This document shows, piece by piece, positions 39,935 through 49,319 of a stretch of 64,000 nucleotides of DNA. Numbering within the stretch: the first letter of the stretch is position 1; the number at the start of each line of letters is the position of its first letter. This stretch comes from Anaeromyxobacter paludicola (lineage in GTDB: Bacteria; Myxococcota; Myxococcia; Myxococcales; Anaeromyxobacteraceae), in contig NZ_AP025592.1 in the NCBI RefSeq assembly GCF_023169965.1, forward strand, positions 682,001 to 746,000. Reading direction: 5' to 3'. A model generated the notes under the pieces. That model worked only from the letters and a program-made list of their open reading frames with translations, was not told the origin of the DNA and did no database searches. Both the position numbers and the translations under genes were made by a program.

Positions 39935-40951
39935 ATGGCAGACGCGATCGTGACCAAGAACTGGCGCGACCTCATCAAGCCCCGTGGGCTCGTGGTCGAC
40001 CAGGACAGCCTCACCCCGACCTACGGCAAGTTCGTCGCCGAGCCGCTCGAGCGCGGCTTCGGCATCACCCTCGGGAACTCCCTGCGCCGCGTGCTCCTCT
40101 CGAGCCTGCAGGGCGCGGCCATCACCTCGGTGAAGATCGAGGGGGTGGAGCACGAGTTCATGACCATCCCCGAGGTGGCCGAGGACGTCACCGACATCAT
40201 CCTGAACCTCAAGGAGGTCCTCCTCCAGATCCACACCAACGAGGTCAAGACCCTCCGCATCGAGGCGGACGGTCCCAAGGAGATCAAGGCCGGCGACATC
40301 ATCGCCGACGGCCAGGTCGAGGTCCTCAACCCGAACCACCACCTCTTCACCATCAGCGAGGGCGGGCGGGTCCGCGTCGAGCTCACGGCCCGCCGCGGCC
40401 GCGGGTACGTCCCGGCCGAGCGGAACAAGATCGCCGGGGCGCCCATCGGCGTCATCCCGATCGACGCGCTCTTCAGCCCGATCCGCAAGGTGAACTACCA
40501 GGTGACCAACGCCCGCGTCGGGCAGGTCACCGACTACGACCGGCTCTCGCTCGAGCTCTGGACCGACGGGTCGGTCGCTCCGGTGGACGCGGTGGCCTAC
40601 GCCGCCAAGATCATCAAGGAGCAGCTCTCGATCTTCATCAACTTCGACGAGGTCGAGGAGCCGGTCGCCGAGATCAGCCCGGTCGAGGAGACCAAGCTGA
40701 ACGAGAACCTCTTCCGCTCGGTGGACGAGCTGGAGCTCTCGGTCCGCAGCGCCAACTGCCTCCAGAACGCCAACATCAAGACGATCGGCGACCTGGTGCA
40801 GAAGACCGAGGCCGAGATGCTGAAGACGAAGAACTTCGGCCGGAAGTCGCTGAAGGAGATCAAGGAGATCCTGGCCGAGATGGGGCTCTCCCTCGGGATG
40901 AAGCTCGAGAACTGGCCGCCGAAGACCCAGCCCGCCGCGCCCAAGGTCTAG
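39935..40951 (+). CDS. rpoA: DNA-directed RNA polymerase subunit alpha
   Basis: Alpha subunit of 338 residues. The N-terminal assembly domain includes [20 protein letters not shown] and [10 protein letters not shown]. The C-terminal domain, which binds UP elements and activators, is [20 protein letters not shown] followed by LLKT-like [17 protein letters not shown] and ends [13 protein letters not shown]. Domain order and length are standard. The ATG at 39935 follows AAGGAGACAGCCG. Confidence 0.98.
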   Translation: MADAIVTKNWRDLIKPRGLVVDQDSLTPTYGKFVAEPLERGFGITLGNSLRRVLLSSLQGAAITSVKIEGVEHEFMTIPEVAEDVTDIILNLKEVLLQIHTNEVKTLRIEADGPKEIKAGDIIADGQVEVLNPNHHLFTISEGGRVRVELTARRGRGYVPAERNKIAGAPIGVIPIDALFSPIRKVNYQVTNARVGQVTDYDRLSLELWTDGSVAPVDAVAYAAKIIKEQLSIFINFDEVEEPVAEISPVEETKLNENLFRSVDELELSVRSANCLQNANIKTIGDLVQKTEAEMLKTKNFGRKSLKEIKEILAEMGLSLGMKLENWPPKTQPAAPKV

Positions 40952-40980
40952 CGGCGCACCTCACCTAGGAGAGAACCGTC

Positions 40981-41514
40981 ATGAAGCACCGCGTAGCCGG
41001 CCGCCGGCTCGACCGCACCACCGAGCACCGCACCGCCATGTTCCGCAACATGGTGACCTCGCTGCTCCGCCACGAGCGCATCGTCACCACCACGCCCAAG
41101 GCGAAGGAGCTGAAGCGCATCGCCGACAAGATCATCACGCTGGGCAAGACCGGCACCCCGCACGCCCGCCGCCAGGCGTACCGCGACGTGCGCGACGTCG
41201 AGGTGCTGTCGAAGCTCTTCGACGTCCTCGGGCCGCTCTTCAAGGCGCGCCCGGGCGGTTACACCCGCATCGTCAAGATCGGGCGCCGCGCCGGCGACAA
41301 CGCCGAGACGGCGATGATCGAGCTCGTCGAGCGCACCCAGGCCGCCGCCGAGGGCGAGGAGCCCAAGGCCGAGAAGAAGGCCAAGGCCCCCAAGGCCGAG
41401 AAGGCGCCGAAGGCCGAGAAGGCCGAGAAGCCCGCCAAGAAGGCCAAGGCCCCCAAGGCCCAGGTCACCGACAAGGCGCCGAAGGGCGCCAAGAGCGCGC
41501 AGCGCGGCCAGTAG
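40981..41514 (+). CDS. rplQ: 50S ribosomal protein L17 with long C-terminal tail
   Basis: L17 of 177 residues. The core ([20 protein letters not shown] to [20 protein letters not shown]) ends near residue 120, and the last 55 or so residues are a repetitive Lys/Ala/Pro/Glu tail built from [13 protein letters not shown]-like units. Such tails are absent from most L17 proteins and are likely disordered. It is the last gene of the cluster, followed by a strong terminator. Confidence 0.96.
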   Translation: MKHRVAGRRLDRTTEHRTAMFRNMVTSLLRHERIVTTTPKAKELKRIADKIITLGKTGTPHARRQAYRDVRDVEVLSKLFDVLGPLFKARPGGYTRIVKIGRRAGDNAETAMIELVERTQAAAEGEEPKAEKKAKAPKAEKAPKAEKAEKPAKKAKAPKAQVTDKAPKGAKSAQRGQ

Positions 41515-41541
41515 GCCCGCCTCCTCGCTCGAGCAGCTCGC

Positions 41542-41581
41542 GACGCGCGGCCTCCTCACGGGGGCCGCGCGTCACCTTTTT
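41542..41581 (+). terminator. Strong intrinsic terminator after rplQ
   Basis: GACGCGCGGCC (41542-41552) and GGCCGCGCGTC (41563-41573) form a perfect 11-base stem with a 10-base loop, followed by ACC and five T (41577-41581). It closes the ribosomal cluster. Confidence 0.93.
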
Positions 41582-41640
41582 CGGCCCGGGGTGGCGCTGG
41601 GCGGGGGAGCGGCAGGCTGCTACAAGAAGCTGCGCCCACC

Positions 41641-42228
41641 ATGCCGCCCCTGTACGCCCACGATCCCTTCCTGGCGATCCACCAGGCCCTGCAGTCGCGC
41701 TGGCTGGACCTGCCGATGGCGGCGCTCTCCCTGGCCTGCCTGGGGCTCGCCGTCGCGGGCCTCGGGGCCGGGCTCTTCGGCCTGCTCGAGCGCGACTGGC
41801 GCCGGTTCGCGGCGGTGGCGCTCCCGTTCTTCCTCGCGCTCTGCGCCCAGGGGATCCTGGTGACGCTGGCGAAGGACCTGTTCCACACCCCCCGGCCGCT
41901 GGCGATCTACGGCCCGGCGCAGGTGCGGGTGGGGCTCGAGCCGCTCCGCGCCCTCGGGTTCCCCTCCGGCCACTCCGCCTCGGTGGCGGTGCTCGCGGCC
42001 TACGGCACCGCGGTGTACGGGCGGCGACTCTCCTGGCTCTGGGCCTTCGCCTTCCTGGGAGGGCTCTCGCGGGTGTACGTGGGCGCCCACTGGGCGCTCG
42101 ACGTGGCGGCCGGATGGGCGCTCGGCGCGCTGCTCGGCCTCGTCGCGGCGACCCTGGCGGCGCGCGCCCGCCCCGGCGGCCATCTTTCTTGGCGCCGCTC
42201 GTCGCGGAGCCTTGACATTCGTGGTTGA
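41641..42228 (+). CDS. PAP2-superfamily membrane phosphatase
   Basis: This 195-residue protein has about five membrane helices and the three phosphatase motifs: KDLFHTPRP (KxxxxxxRP), PSGHS and SRVYVGAHWALD (SRxxxxxHxxxD). Such enzymes dephosphorylate lipid phosphates, for example undecaprenyl pyrophosphate, phosphatidic acid or phosphatidylglycerol phosphate, at the membrane. The start is ATG 41641. The 3' end overlaps the probable rpsP promoter, so the gene is probably a single unit. A role in recycling lipid carrier is possible but not shown. Confidence 0.9.
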   Translation: MPPLYAHDPFLAIHQALQSRWLDLPMAALSLACLGLAVAGLGAGLFGLLERDWRRFAAVALPFFLALCAQGILVTLAKDLFHTPRPLAIYGPAQVRVGLEPLRALGFPSGHSASVAVLAAYGTAVYGRRLSWLWAFAFLGGLSRVYVGAHWALDVAAGWALGALLGLVAATLAARARPGGHLSWRRSSRSLDIRG

Positions 42229-42239
42229 TCTCCTCTAAA
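42212..42239 (+). promoter_or_regulatory. Probable promoter of the rpsP-khpA-rimM-trmD-rplS operon
   Basis: TTGACA (42212-42217) and TCTAAA (42234-42239) with a 16-base spacer, overlapping the last codons of the PAP2 gene. The leader then contains GTCCG/CGGAC arms (42243-42247 and 42253-42257) and a GGGCG/CGCCC stem before the GGAGG ribosome binding site of rpsP. Confidence 0.55.
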
Positions 42240-42332
42240 AGAGTCCGCTTTTCGGACCCGGGCCCTCCGGGCGGGCGCTGCGCCCTCCCGGCGCGGCCCA
42301 TTTCGCATCCGGTCTTTCAGGAGGCAGTACAG

Positions 42333-42608
42333 ATGGCGGTCGTTCTTCGGCTTTCCCGGGCGGGCACGCACAAGGCGCCCTTCTATCACGTGGTCGCCAC
42401 CGACTCGCGCAAGCCGCGCGACGGCAAGTACCTCGAGGACGTGGGCGTGTACGATCCCACCCAGCAGCCCGAGCTCATCGACCTCAAGGCCGATCGCGTC
42501 GAGTACTGGCTGAAGGCCGGCGCGGTGCCGAGCCAGACGGTCGCGGTGGTGCTGAAGCGCGCCGCGAAGAAGGCCGCCGCCGCGGCGCCGGCCGAGAAGA
42601 AGGCCTAG
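42333..42608 (+). CDS. rpsP: 30S ribosomal protein S16
   Basis: S16 of 91 residues, with [39 protein letters not shown] and [19 protein letters not shown]. The C-terminal 15 residues are Ala/Lys-rich. The ATG at 42333 follows CAGGAGGCAGTACAG. It heads the usual rpsP-khpA-rimM-trmD-rplS operon. Confidence 0.97.
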   Translation: MAVVLRLSRAGTHKAPFYHVVATDSRKPRDGKYLEDVGVYDPTQQPELIDLKADRVEYWLKAGAVPSQTVAVVLKRAAKKAAAAAPAEKKA

Positions 42609-42625
42609 CCGGCCACGGTGGCGCC

Positions 42626-42856
42626 GTGCGCGACCTCGTCCTCTGGCTCTCCCGCGAGCTCGTCGAGAAGAAGGACGCCGTCCGCGTCGAGACCATCGAG
42701 CGCGACCGCTCCACGGTCCTCGAGCTGACGGTGGACCCGGACGACCTCGGCCGCGTGATCGGCCGGGGAGGCCGCACCGCCAAGGCGCTCCGCGCCGTCC
42801 TCGAGATCGCCGCGCGCCGGCAGGGCCGTCGCGCGGTGCTCGACATCCTCGACTAG
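42626..42856 (+). CDS. khpA: KH-domain RNA-binding protein KhpA
   Basis: This 76-residue single KH-domain protein starts at GTG 42626. The GxxG loop is [19 protein letters not shown]. KhpA usually pairs with KhpB (Jag) and binds RNA affecting cell-wall synthesis and translation. The position between rpsP and rimM is the standard one. The spacing to rpsP (17 bases) suggests a shared message. Confidence 0.95.
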   Translation: MRDLVLWLSRELVEKKDAVRVETIERDRSTVLELTVDPDDLGRVIGRGGRTAKALRAVLEIAARRQGRRAVLDILD

Positions 42857-42877
42857 CCGCTCGGAGGGCGGTCCCGC

Positions 42878-43366
42878 ATGGCGCTCGTCCGCATCGGCAA
42901 GGTGGTGAAGGCCATCGGGCTGAAGGGCTTCGTCGGCGTGGGCGGCTCCGAGGGCGCGCTCGCCGAGCTCCCGCGGGTGACGCTCCGGGCGGGCGGGGCG
43001 GAGCGGGTGCTGGCGGTGAGGGAGGCGCGGCCGCAAGGGCGCCTCTGGGCGGTCCGGCTCGGCGACGTCGCCGAGCGGAGCGGGGCCGAGGCGCTCGTGG
43101 GCGCCGAGGTGCTGGCCGAGCGGGACGACCTCGGCGAGCTGGAGGACGGCAGCCACTTCTGGGGCGACCTGGAGGGGATGCCGGTCGAGACGGCGGCCGG
43201 CGCGCCGCTCGGCGTGGTGACCGGGTTCTACGCCACCGGCGGCGTGGACGTGCTGGTGGTGAAGGGCGATCGGGAGCGGCTCATCCCGCTCGCGCCCTAC
43301 GTGCAGGTGGACGGGGCGGCCAGGAAGGTCGTCGTCGATCCGCCGGAAGGCTTGCTGGAGCTTTGA
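42878..43366 (+). CDS. rimM: Ribosome maturation factor RimM
   Basis: This 162-residue factor assists 30S head assembly, binding S19. The N-terminal RimM barrel starts [20 protein letters not shown], and the PRC-barrel half has [19 protein letters not shown] and [19 protein letters not shown]. The stop overlaps the possible trmD start. Confidence 0.93.
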   Translation: MALVRIGKVVKAIGLKGFVGVGGSEGALAELPRVTLRAGGAERVLAVREARPQGRLWAVRLGDVAERSGAEALVGAEVLAERDDLGELEDGSHFWGDLEGMPVETAAGAPLGVVTGFYATGGVDVLVVKGDRERLIPLAPYVQVDGAARKVVVDPPEGLLEL

Positions 43367-44136
43367 CGGACGAAGGAGGAGTGGCGCGGAGGTCGCCGGG
43401 GCTGGAGGCGGAGATCCTCACGCTGTTCCCGCGGATGTGCGAGGGCTACCTCGCCGAGAGCATCCTCGGGAAGGCCCGCGAGGCGGGGCTCGTCGACGTC
43501 CGGGTGCAGGACATCCGGGCGCACGCGCCCGGGCGCCACAAGGTCTGCGACGACGCCCCGTACGGCGGCGGCGCGGGCATGGTGATGAAGCCGGAGCCGC
43601 TCACCGACGCCATCGAGGCGGCGAGGGCGCGGCTGCCGGGGGCGAGGGTGCTGCTGACCAGCCCGCGCGGCAGGCGGCTGGATCAGCCGCTGGCGCGGGA
43701 CCTCGCCGCGCAGGGCAGGGTGATCGTCGTCTGCGGCCGGTACGAGGGCGTGGACGAGCGGGTGATGCAGGTGGTTGACATGGAAGTGTCGCTGGGAGAT
43801 TTCATCCTCACCGGCGGCGAGCTGGCGGCGCTCTGCATCGTGGACGCCGCGGCCAGGCTGGTGCCGGGAGTCCTCGGCAACGAGGCCTCCGCCGGTGCGG
43901 AGAGCTTCGAGGGTGAGCGCGGGCTGCTGGAGCACCCGCACTACACCCGGCCCCCGGACTTCCGGGGGATGAAGGTTCCGGAGATCCTCCTCTCGGGAGA
44001 TCACCGGCGGATCGAGCGGTGGCGGCGGCGCGAGTCGCTCCGGGCCACCCGAGAGAAGCGGCCCGACCTCTTCGAGAGGTTCGAGCCCACGCAAGAGGAC
44101 CTCCGGCTCATCGAGGCCGGAGACGACGAGCTGTAA
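43363..44136 (+). CDS. trmD: tRNA (guanine-N1)-methyltransferase
   Basis: TrmD methylates G37 of tRNAs and prevents frameshifting. The protein has the knotted SPOUT fold: [33 protein letters not shown] and [20 protein letters not shown] are typical, with [26 protein letters not shown]-like sequence following. The start is uncertain. TTG 43363 overlaps the rimM stop and gives 257 residues, while GTG 43381 lies only one base after GGAGG and gives 251. Both include the first strand [11 protein letters not shown]. rplS follows after 13 bases. Confidence 0.93.
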   Translation: MTDEGGVARRSPGLEAEILTLFPRMCEGYLAESILGKAREAGLVDVRVQDIRAHAPGRHKVCDDAPYGGGAGMVMKPEPLTDAIEAARARLPGARVLLTSPRGRRLDQPLARDLAAQGRVIVVCGRYEGVDERVMQVVDMEVSLGDFILTGGELAALCIVDAAARLVPGVLGNEASAGAESFEGERGLLEHPHYTRPPDFRGMKVPEILLSGDHRRIERWRRRESLRATREKRPDLFERFEPTQEDLRLIEAGDDEL

Positions 44137-44149
44137 AGGAGAGCAGAAC

Positions 44150-44557
44150 ATGCTTCGCAAGGCCATTGCCGACATCGAGCAGAAGTACGTGCGGAAGGAC
44201 GTCCCCGAGTTCAGCGCCGGCGACACCGTGCGCGTGCACACCAAGATCAAGGAAGGCGACAAGGAGCGCATCCAGGTCTTCGAGGGCGTCGTCATCGCGC
44301 ACCGCCGCGGCGAGGCCCGCGCCATGTTCACCGTCCGCAAGGTGAGCTACGGCATCGGCGTGGAGCGCATGTTCCCCGTCCACAGCCCGCGCATCGACAA
44401 GATCGAGGTGCTCGGCCACGGCCAGGTCCGCCGGTCGCGCCTCTACTACCTCCGGGAGCTGCAGGGCAAGGCGGCCCGCCTCGTCCAGGACGAGGGCGGC
44501 CACGCGGCCGCCGCTCCGGCCGCGGCCCCCGCCGCCGCCGAGCCGGCCCCGGCGTAG
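44150..44557 (+). CDS. rplS: 50S ribosomal protein L19
   Basis: L19 of 135 residues at the 30S-50S interface. The core has [40 protein letters not shown] and [16 protein letters not shown]. The last 25 or so residues are an Ala/Pro-rich tail. The ATG at 44150 follows AAAGGAGAGCAGAAC. It is the last gene of the operon. Confidence 0.97.
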   Translation: MLRKAIADIEQKYVRKDVPEFSAGDTVRVHTKIKEGDKERIQVFEGVVIAHRRGEARAMFTVRKVSYGIGVERMFPVHSPRIDKIEVLGHGQVRRSRLYYLRELQGKAARLVQDEGGHAAAAPAAAPAAAEPAPA

Positions 44558-44682
44558 CCGGGCCCCTGGCCCGTCCGTGCGGGAGGGGCGTTGCCTCTCC
44601 CGCGCGCGCGGCCGTCCCGCCTCGCGAGCGCGCGGCGCGGTCGGCGTGCGCGCGCCTGGCGGCAGCACGCTGCGTTCATCCT

Positions 44683-44715
44683 CGAGCGAGAGGGGGCCCG
44701 TCCCTCTCTCGCTCG
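44683..44715 (+). other. Long stem-loop after rplS
   Basis: CGAGCGAGAG (44683-44692) and CTCTCGCTCG (44706-44715) are perfect 10-base arms around 13 bases that can pair further (GGGG with CCC). There is no U-tract. It lies 126 bases after rplS in a 201-base gap with no gene, and may end or process the operon transcript. Confidence 0.5.
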
Positions 44716-44721
44716 TGGCGC

Positions 44722-44750
44722 TTCTCCGGCCGTCGCCGGGCGAGTACCAT
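44722..44750 (+). promoter_or_regulatory. Possible promoter of the membrane coiled-coil gene
   Basis: TACCAT (44745-44750) lies eight bases before the GTG start, with a weak TTCTCC (44722-44727) 17 bases upstream. TACCAT is also the -10 candidate at 54789 and 55159. If real, the message would be nearly or fully leaderless. Confidence 0.3.
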
Positions 44751-44758
44751 CCGCACAC

Positions 44759-46573
44759 GTGATCCTGCTCGAGCTCGCCGCCCAGGGGGTGAAGGGCGTG
44801 GCCCCCGCCGGCGGGCGCCTGGCGCTCCGCCCCGGCTACAACGTCGTGCCGTCGGCCGACGGCGCCGCGCTGGCGCGGCTCGTGGCGGCGCTGGTGGCCC
44901 CGGGGGAGCGCGACGGCGAGGCCCTCCCCGGCGTCGCCGCCGCTCCGGCCCGGGCGGGCGCGACGCTGGCCGGCAAGGACCGGCTGACGCTCCGCCTGGT
45001 GCGCGAGTTCGGCCGGAGCGCGCAGCTGCAGCGCTTCGATGCGGCGCGGCGCGCCTTCGCGCCGCTGGCCCAGGACCTCGCCGAGATCTCGCGCCAGCTC
45101 CTCGCCGCCGGCGCGCCCTCGCGCGCCCGCTTCGAGCGGGTGCGGATGCTCGATCCGGCCGACCTCCCGTCCCGCGCCCCGGGGGCCGGGCTGCCGCGGA
45201 GCGCGACGGCCGCCGCGCCGCGCCCCCGGCTCGCGCCGGAGGCGGCGGCGGCGAAGCTGGCGGCGCTCGCCGACGAGCTCGAGCGCGCCCGGGCCGCCGA
45301 CCGGCTCCAGTTCCAGCTCGACGGGCTGCAGAGCCGGCTCTTCCAGCAGGAGAAGCTCCTCGAGGACGGCGCGCGGCTGCGGGAGGCGGTCGCCGCGGCC
45401 GAGGCCGCGCGCGCCCAGCTCGACCGGGTGGCGGCGGTGCTCGCCGGGCTGGGGGAGCTCGAGGCGCGCCTGGCCGGCCACGCCCGGGCCGTGGCGCGCC
45501 GGGACGAGGCCCTGGCGCGCGCGGCCGAGGAGCGGGGCGCGCTGGAGCGCGAGGCGGAGGCGCGCGCGCCCCGGCCGCTGCGACGCTCGCCGGTCTTCGT
45601 CGCGGGGCTGGCGCTCGGCGCGCTCGCCCTCGCGGGCGGCGTGGCCGGCGCGCTGCAGGGCAGCAACTGGCGCTACCTCGCGCTGCTCGACGTGCCCGCC
45701 TTCGGCGTGGCGGCCTGGGCGGCGCTGCGCGCCATCGGCGACCTCGAGGGCCGGGAGCGCGGCGAGCGCCGGCGCGCGCTGGTCGAGGAGTACGAGCGCA
45801 AGGCCGCCGAGGCCTACGCGAAGGAGGCCGGCGAGGTGGACGCGGCCGTGACGGCCCTGGAGCTGAAGGGGCCCGCGGCGCTGGCGGAGTCGGCGCAGCG
45901 GGTGGCCGAGGCCGACCGGGCGGTCGAGGCGGCGCGCGCGGCCCTCGCGGCCTGGGAGGCGCGCGCGGAGACCCGCGGCGCGGTGGAGGAGAAGGCGCGC
46001 GCCGCGGCGGAGCTGGCGCGGGTGGAGGCCGCCATAGCCGGGCAGGCGGGCGGCTACCTCCGCGACGCCCGCAGCATCGAGGCCGAGGTGGCGCGGGTGC
46101 AGGCGGAGCTGGCGCGCCCCCCGGCGCCGGAGCCGGCGGCCGCGCCGCGGCCCGCCGATCCGATCGGCGCCTTCCTCGCGGCCACGGCGGCGGACGGCGA
46201 GCCCGCGGGCGAGCTCCTGCGGGCGATCGGCCCGCGGGCGCGGCAGCTCGCCGGGAACCTCTCGGGCGGGCGGCTCGGGGCGGTGCTCCTCGACGCCCGC
46301 GGCGCGCTCTCGGTCGAGGCCGGCGGGCGCGCGGTGCCGGCCGCGGGCCTCCCGCCGCCGGACCAGGATCTCGTGTACCTCGCGCTCAAGCTCGCCGCCG
46401 CGGAGCGCGAGGTCGCGGGGCAGGTGCTGGTGGTCGGCGAGGTCTTCGACCGGCTCCCGCTCGCCGCCCGCCGCGCGGCGGCGGCCTTCCTGAAGCAGCT
46501 CGCCCGGGCCGGGCAGGTGCTGCACGCCACCGCCGATCCGGTCTTCCGCGAGGCGGCGGATCACTCGGCATGA
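44759..46573 (+). CDS. Membrane coiled-coil protein resembling an SMC/YhaN-type ATPase without a P-loop
   Basis: This 604-residue protein is laid out like RecF/YhaN-type ABC ATPases. The N-terminal strand ends LRPGYNVVPSADGAALARLV, where a Walker A loop (GxxGxGKS) would be expected and is absent. Long Ala/Glu/Arg-rich coiled coils occupy about 155-275 and 340-470. Two hydrophobic segments, about 285-330, interrupt the coil (VFVAGLALGALALAGGVAGA and the next). The C-terminus has LPPPDQDLVYLALKLAAAE and LVVGEVFDRLPLAARRAAAA, which resemble the signature and Walker B helices but with the catalytic acidic pair altered. Nucleotide binding is therefore doubtful. It overlaps yraN by ATGA. Function unknown. 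Confidence 0.65.
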   Translation: MILLELAAQGVKGVAPAGGRLALRPGYNVVPSADGAALARLVAALVAPGERDGEALPGVAAAPARAGATLAGKDRLTLRLVREFGRSAQLQRFDAARRAFAPLAQDLAEISRQLLAAGAPSRARFERVRMLDPADLPSRAPGAGLPRSATAAAPRPRLAPEAAAAKLAALADELERARAADRLQFQLDGLQSRLFQQEKLLEDGARLREAVAAAEAARAQLDRVAAVLAGLGELEARLAGHARAVARRDEALARAAEERGALEREAEARAPRPLRRSPVFVAGLALGALALAGGVAGALQGSNWRYLALLDVPAFGVAAWAALRAIGDLEGRERGERRRALVEEYERKAAEAYAKEAGEVDAAVTALELKGPAALAESAQRVAEADRAVEAARAALAAWEARAETRGAVEEKARAAAELARVEAAIAGQAGGYLRDARSIEAEVARVQAELARPPAPEPAAAPRPADPIGAFLAATAADGEPAGELLRAIGPRARQLAGNLSGGRLGAVLLDARGALSVEAGGRAVPAAGLPPPDQDLVYLALKLAAAEREVAGQVLVVGEVFDRLPLAARRAAAAFLKQLARAGQVLHATADPVFREAADHSA

Positions 46574-47004
46574 CCGCGCCGGCCCGAGAGCGCCGCCGGA
46601 CCGGCCCGGAGGAGGCGCGGGAGCGCGCCCGCGAGGCCCGGGCCCGCGGCGCCGCGGCCGAGGCGCTGGCGGCGCGGCACCTCGAGGCCGCGGGGTACCT
46701 CGTCGTCGCCCGCAACCACCGGGCCCGGCGCGGCGAGGTGGACCTCGTCTGCCGCCACGACGGGATGCTGGTCTTCGTGGAGGTGCGCAGCCGCTCGCGC
46801 GAGGACTACGGCAGCCCCGCCGAGTCGGTCACGGTGCGGAAGGCGCGCCGGGTGGTCGCCGCCGCCGCCGACTACGCCGTGCGCCACGGCGGGCTCGACC
46901 AGCCGATGCGCTTCGACGTGGTGGCGGTGCACTGGGAGGAGCCCGGCCCGCGGCTCGAGCTCTGGCGCAACGCCTTCGACGCCGACGGCCGGCCCACGCT
47001 CTAG
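46570..47004 (+). CDS. yraN: YraN (UPF0102) family protein, predicted nuclease-like
   Basis: This 144-residue protein has the PD-(D/E)xK-like core of the YraN family: AAEALAARHLEAAGYLVVAR, RRGEVDLVCRHDG and VFVEVRSRSREDYG. The usual lysine of EVK is Arg here, a known variant. The first 28 residues are an Arg/Glu-rich extension. The ATG at 46570 overlaps the preceding stop by ATGA. It lies next to rsmI, its usual partner in many genomes. The family is tied to Holliday-junction or RNA work by fold only. Confidence 0.85.
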   Translation: MTAPARERRRTGPEEARERAREARARGAAAEALAARHLEAAGYLVVARNHRARRGEVDLVCRHDGMLVFVEVRSRSREDYGSPAESVTVRKARRVVAAAADYAVRHGGLDQPMRFDVVAVHWEEPGPRLELWRNAFDADGRPTL

Positions 47005-47013
47005 CGAGGTCAC

Positions 47014-47864
47014 GTGTCCCAGGGAACCCTCTTCGTGCTCGCCACCCCCATCGGCAACCTGGGCGACCTCTCGCCCCGGGCGGCGGAGGTGCTCCGCGCC
47101 GTCCGCGCCGTCGCCGCCGAGGACACCCGGCGCACGCTGCAGCTCTTCTCGCACCTGGGCGTCCCGGCCCCGCGGATGATCTCGCTGCCGGCGTTCGACG
47201 AGCGCGGCCGGGCCGGGGCGGTGCTGGAGCGGCTCGCCGCCGGCGAGGACGTGGCGCTCTGCACCGACGCCGGGACGCCCGGGGTCTCGGACCCGGGGCA
47301 GGCGCTGGTGGCGGCGGCCTGGGAGGCGGGGGCGAAGGTCGTCCCGGTGCCCGGCCCGTGCGCGGCCGTGACCGCGCTGACCGGCTCCGGGCTCCCGAGC
47401 GACCGGTTCCTCGTGCAGGGCTTCCTGCCGCGCAAGGGGGCGGCGCGCGCCGAGGCGCTCCGGTTCCTCGCCGCGCTCCCGTGCACGTTCGTGCTCTACG
47501 AGGCCGGCAACCGGACCGGCGCGACGCTCGCCGACCTGGCGCGCGAGCTCGGGCCGCGCCCCGCCGCGGTGGCCCGCGAGCTCACCAAGCTCCACGAGGA
47601 GATCGCGCGGGGCACGCTCCCGGAGCTGGCCGCGCGCTTCGCCGGCGAGGTCCGCGGGGAGGTGACGCTCGTGGTGGGGGGCGCCTCGGAGGAGGCGGCC
47701 CGCGCCGCGGCGGCCCCCGAGGAGCCGCTCGAGGAGGAGCTCCGCCGGAGGCTGGCGGAAGGGCACCCGCCGACCGAGATCGCCCGCTCGGTGGCGCGGG
47801 CGCGCGGCCTGGCGCGCGCCGAGGTCTACGACGCCCTGCAGCGGCTCAAGGGCGAGAAGGCGCG

Positions 47865-47868
<4 letters not shown>
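47014..47868 (+). CDS. rsmI: 16S rRNA (cytidine1402-2'-O)-methyltransferase RsmI
   Basis: This 284-residue SAM enzyme modifies C1402 in the ribosomal P site. The tetrapyrrole-methylase fold shows [50 protein letters not shown] and [20 protein letters not shown]. The start is GTG 47014, nine bases after yraN. Its last four bases overlap the end of the convergent response regulator gene. Confidence 0.95.
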
Positions 47869-49268
<1,400 letters not shown>

Positions 49269-49319
49269 GCCCCCTAGTTAGCACGGGAGGGGGCCGGGGG
49301 GCGACCGCGGCGGCGCCGG

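Noticed and set aside
41341-41514. The repetitive Lys/Ala/Pro codons of rplQ as a DNA repeat array
   Set aside because: They are in frame and encode the L17 tail. The units vary and there is no spacer structure as in CRISPR or VNTR arrays.
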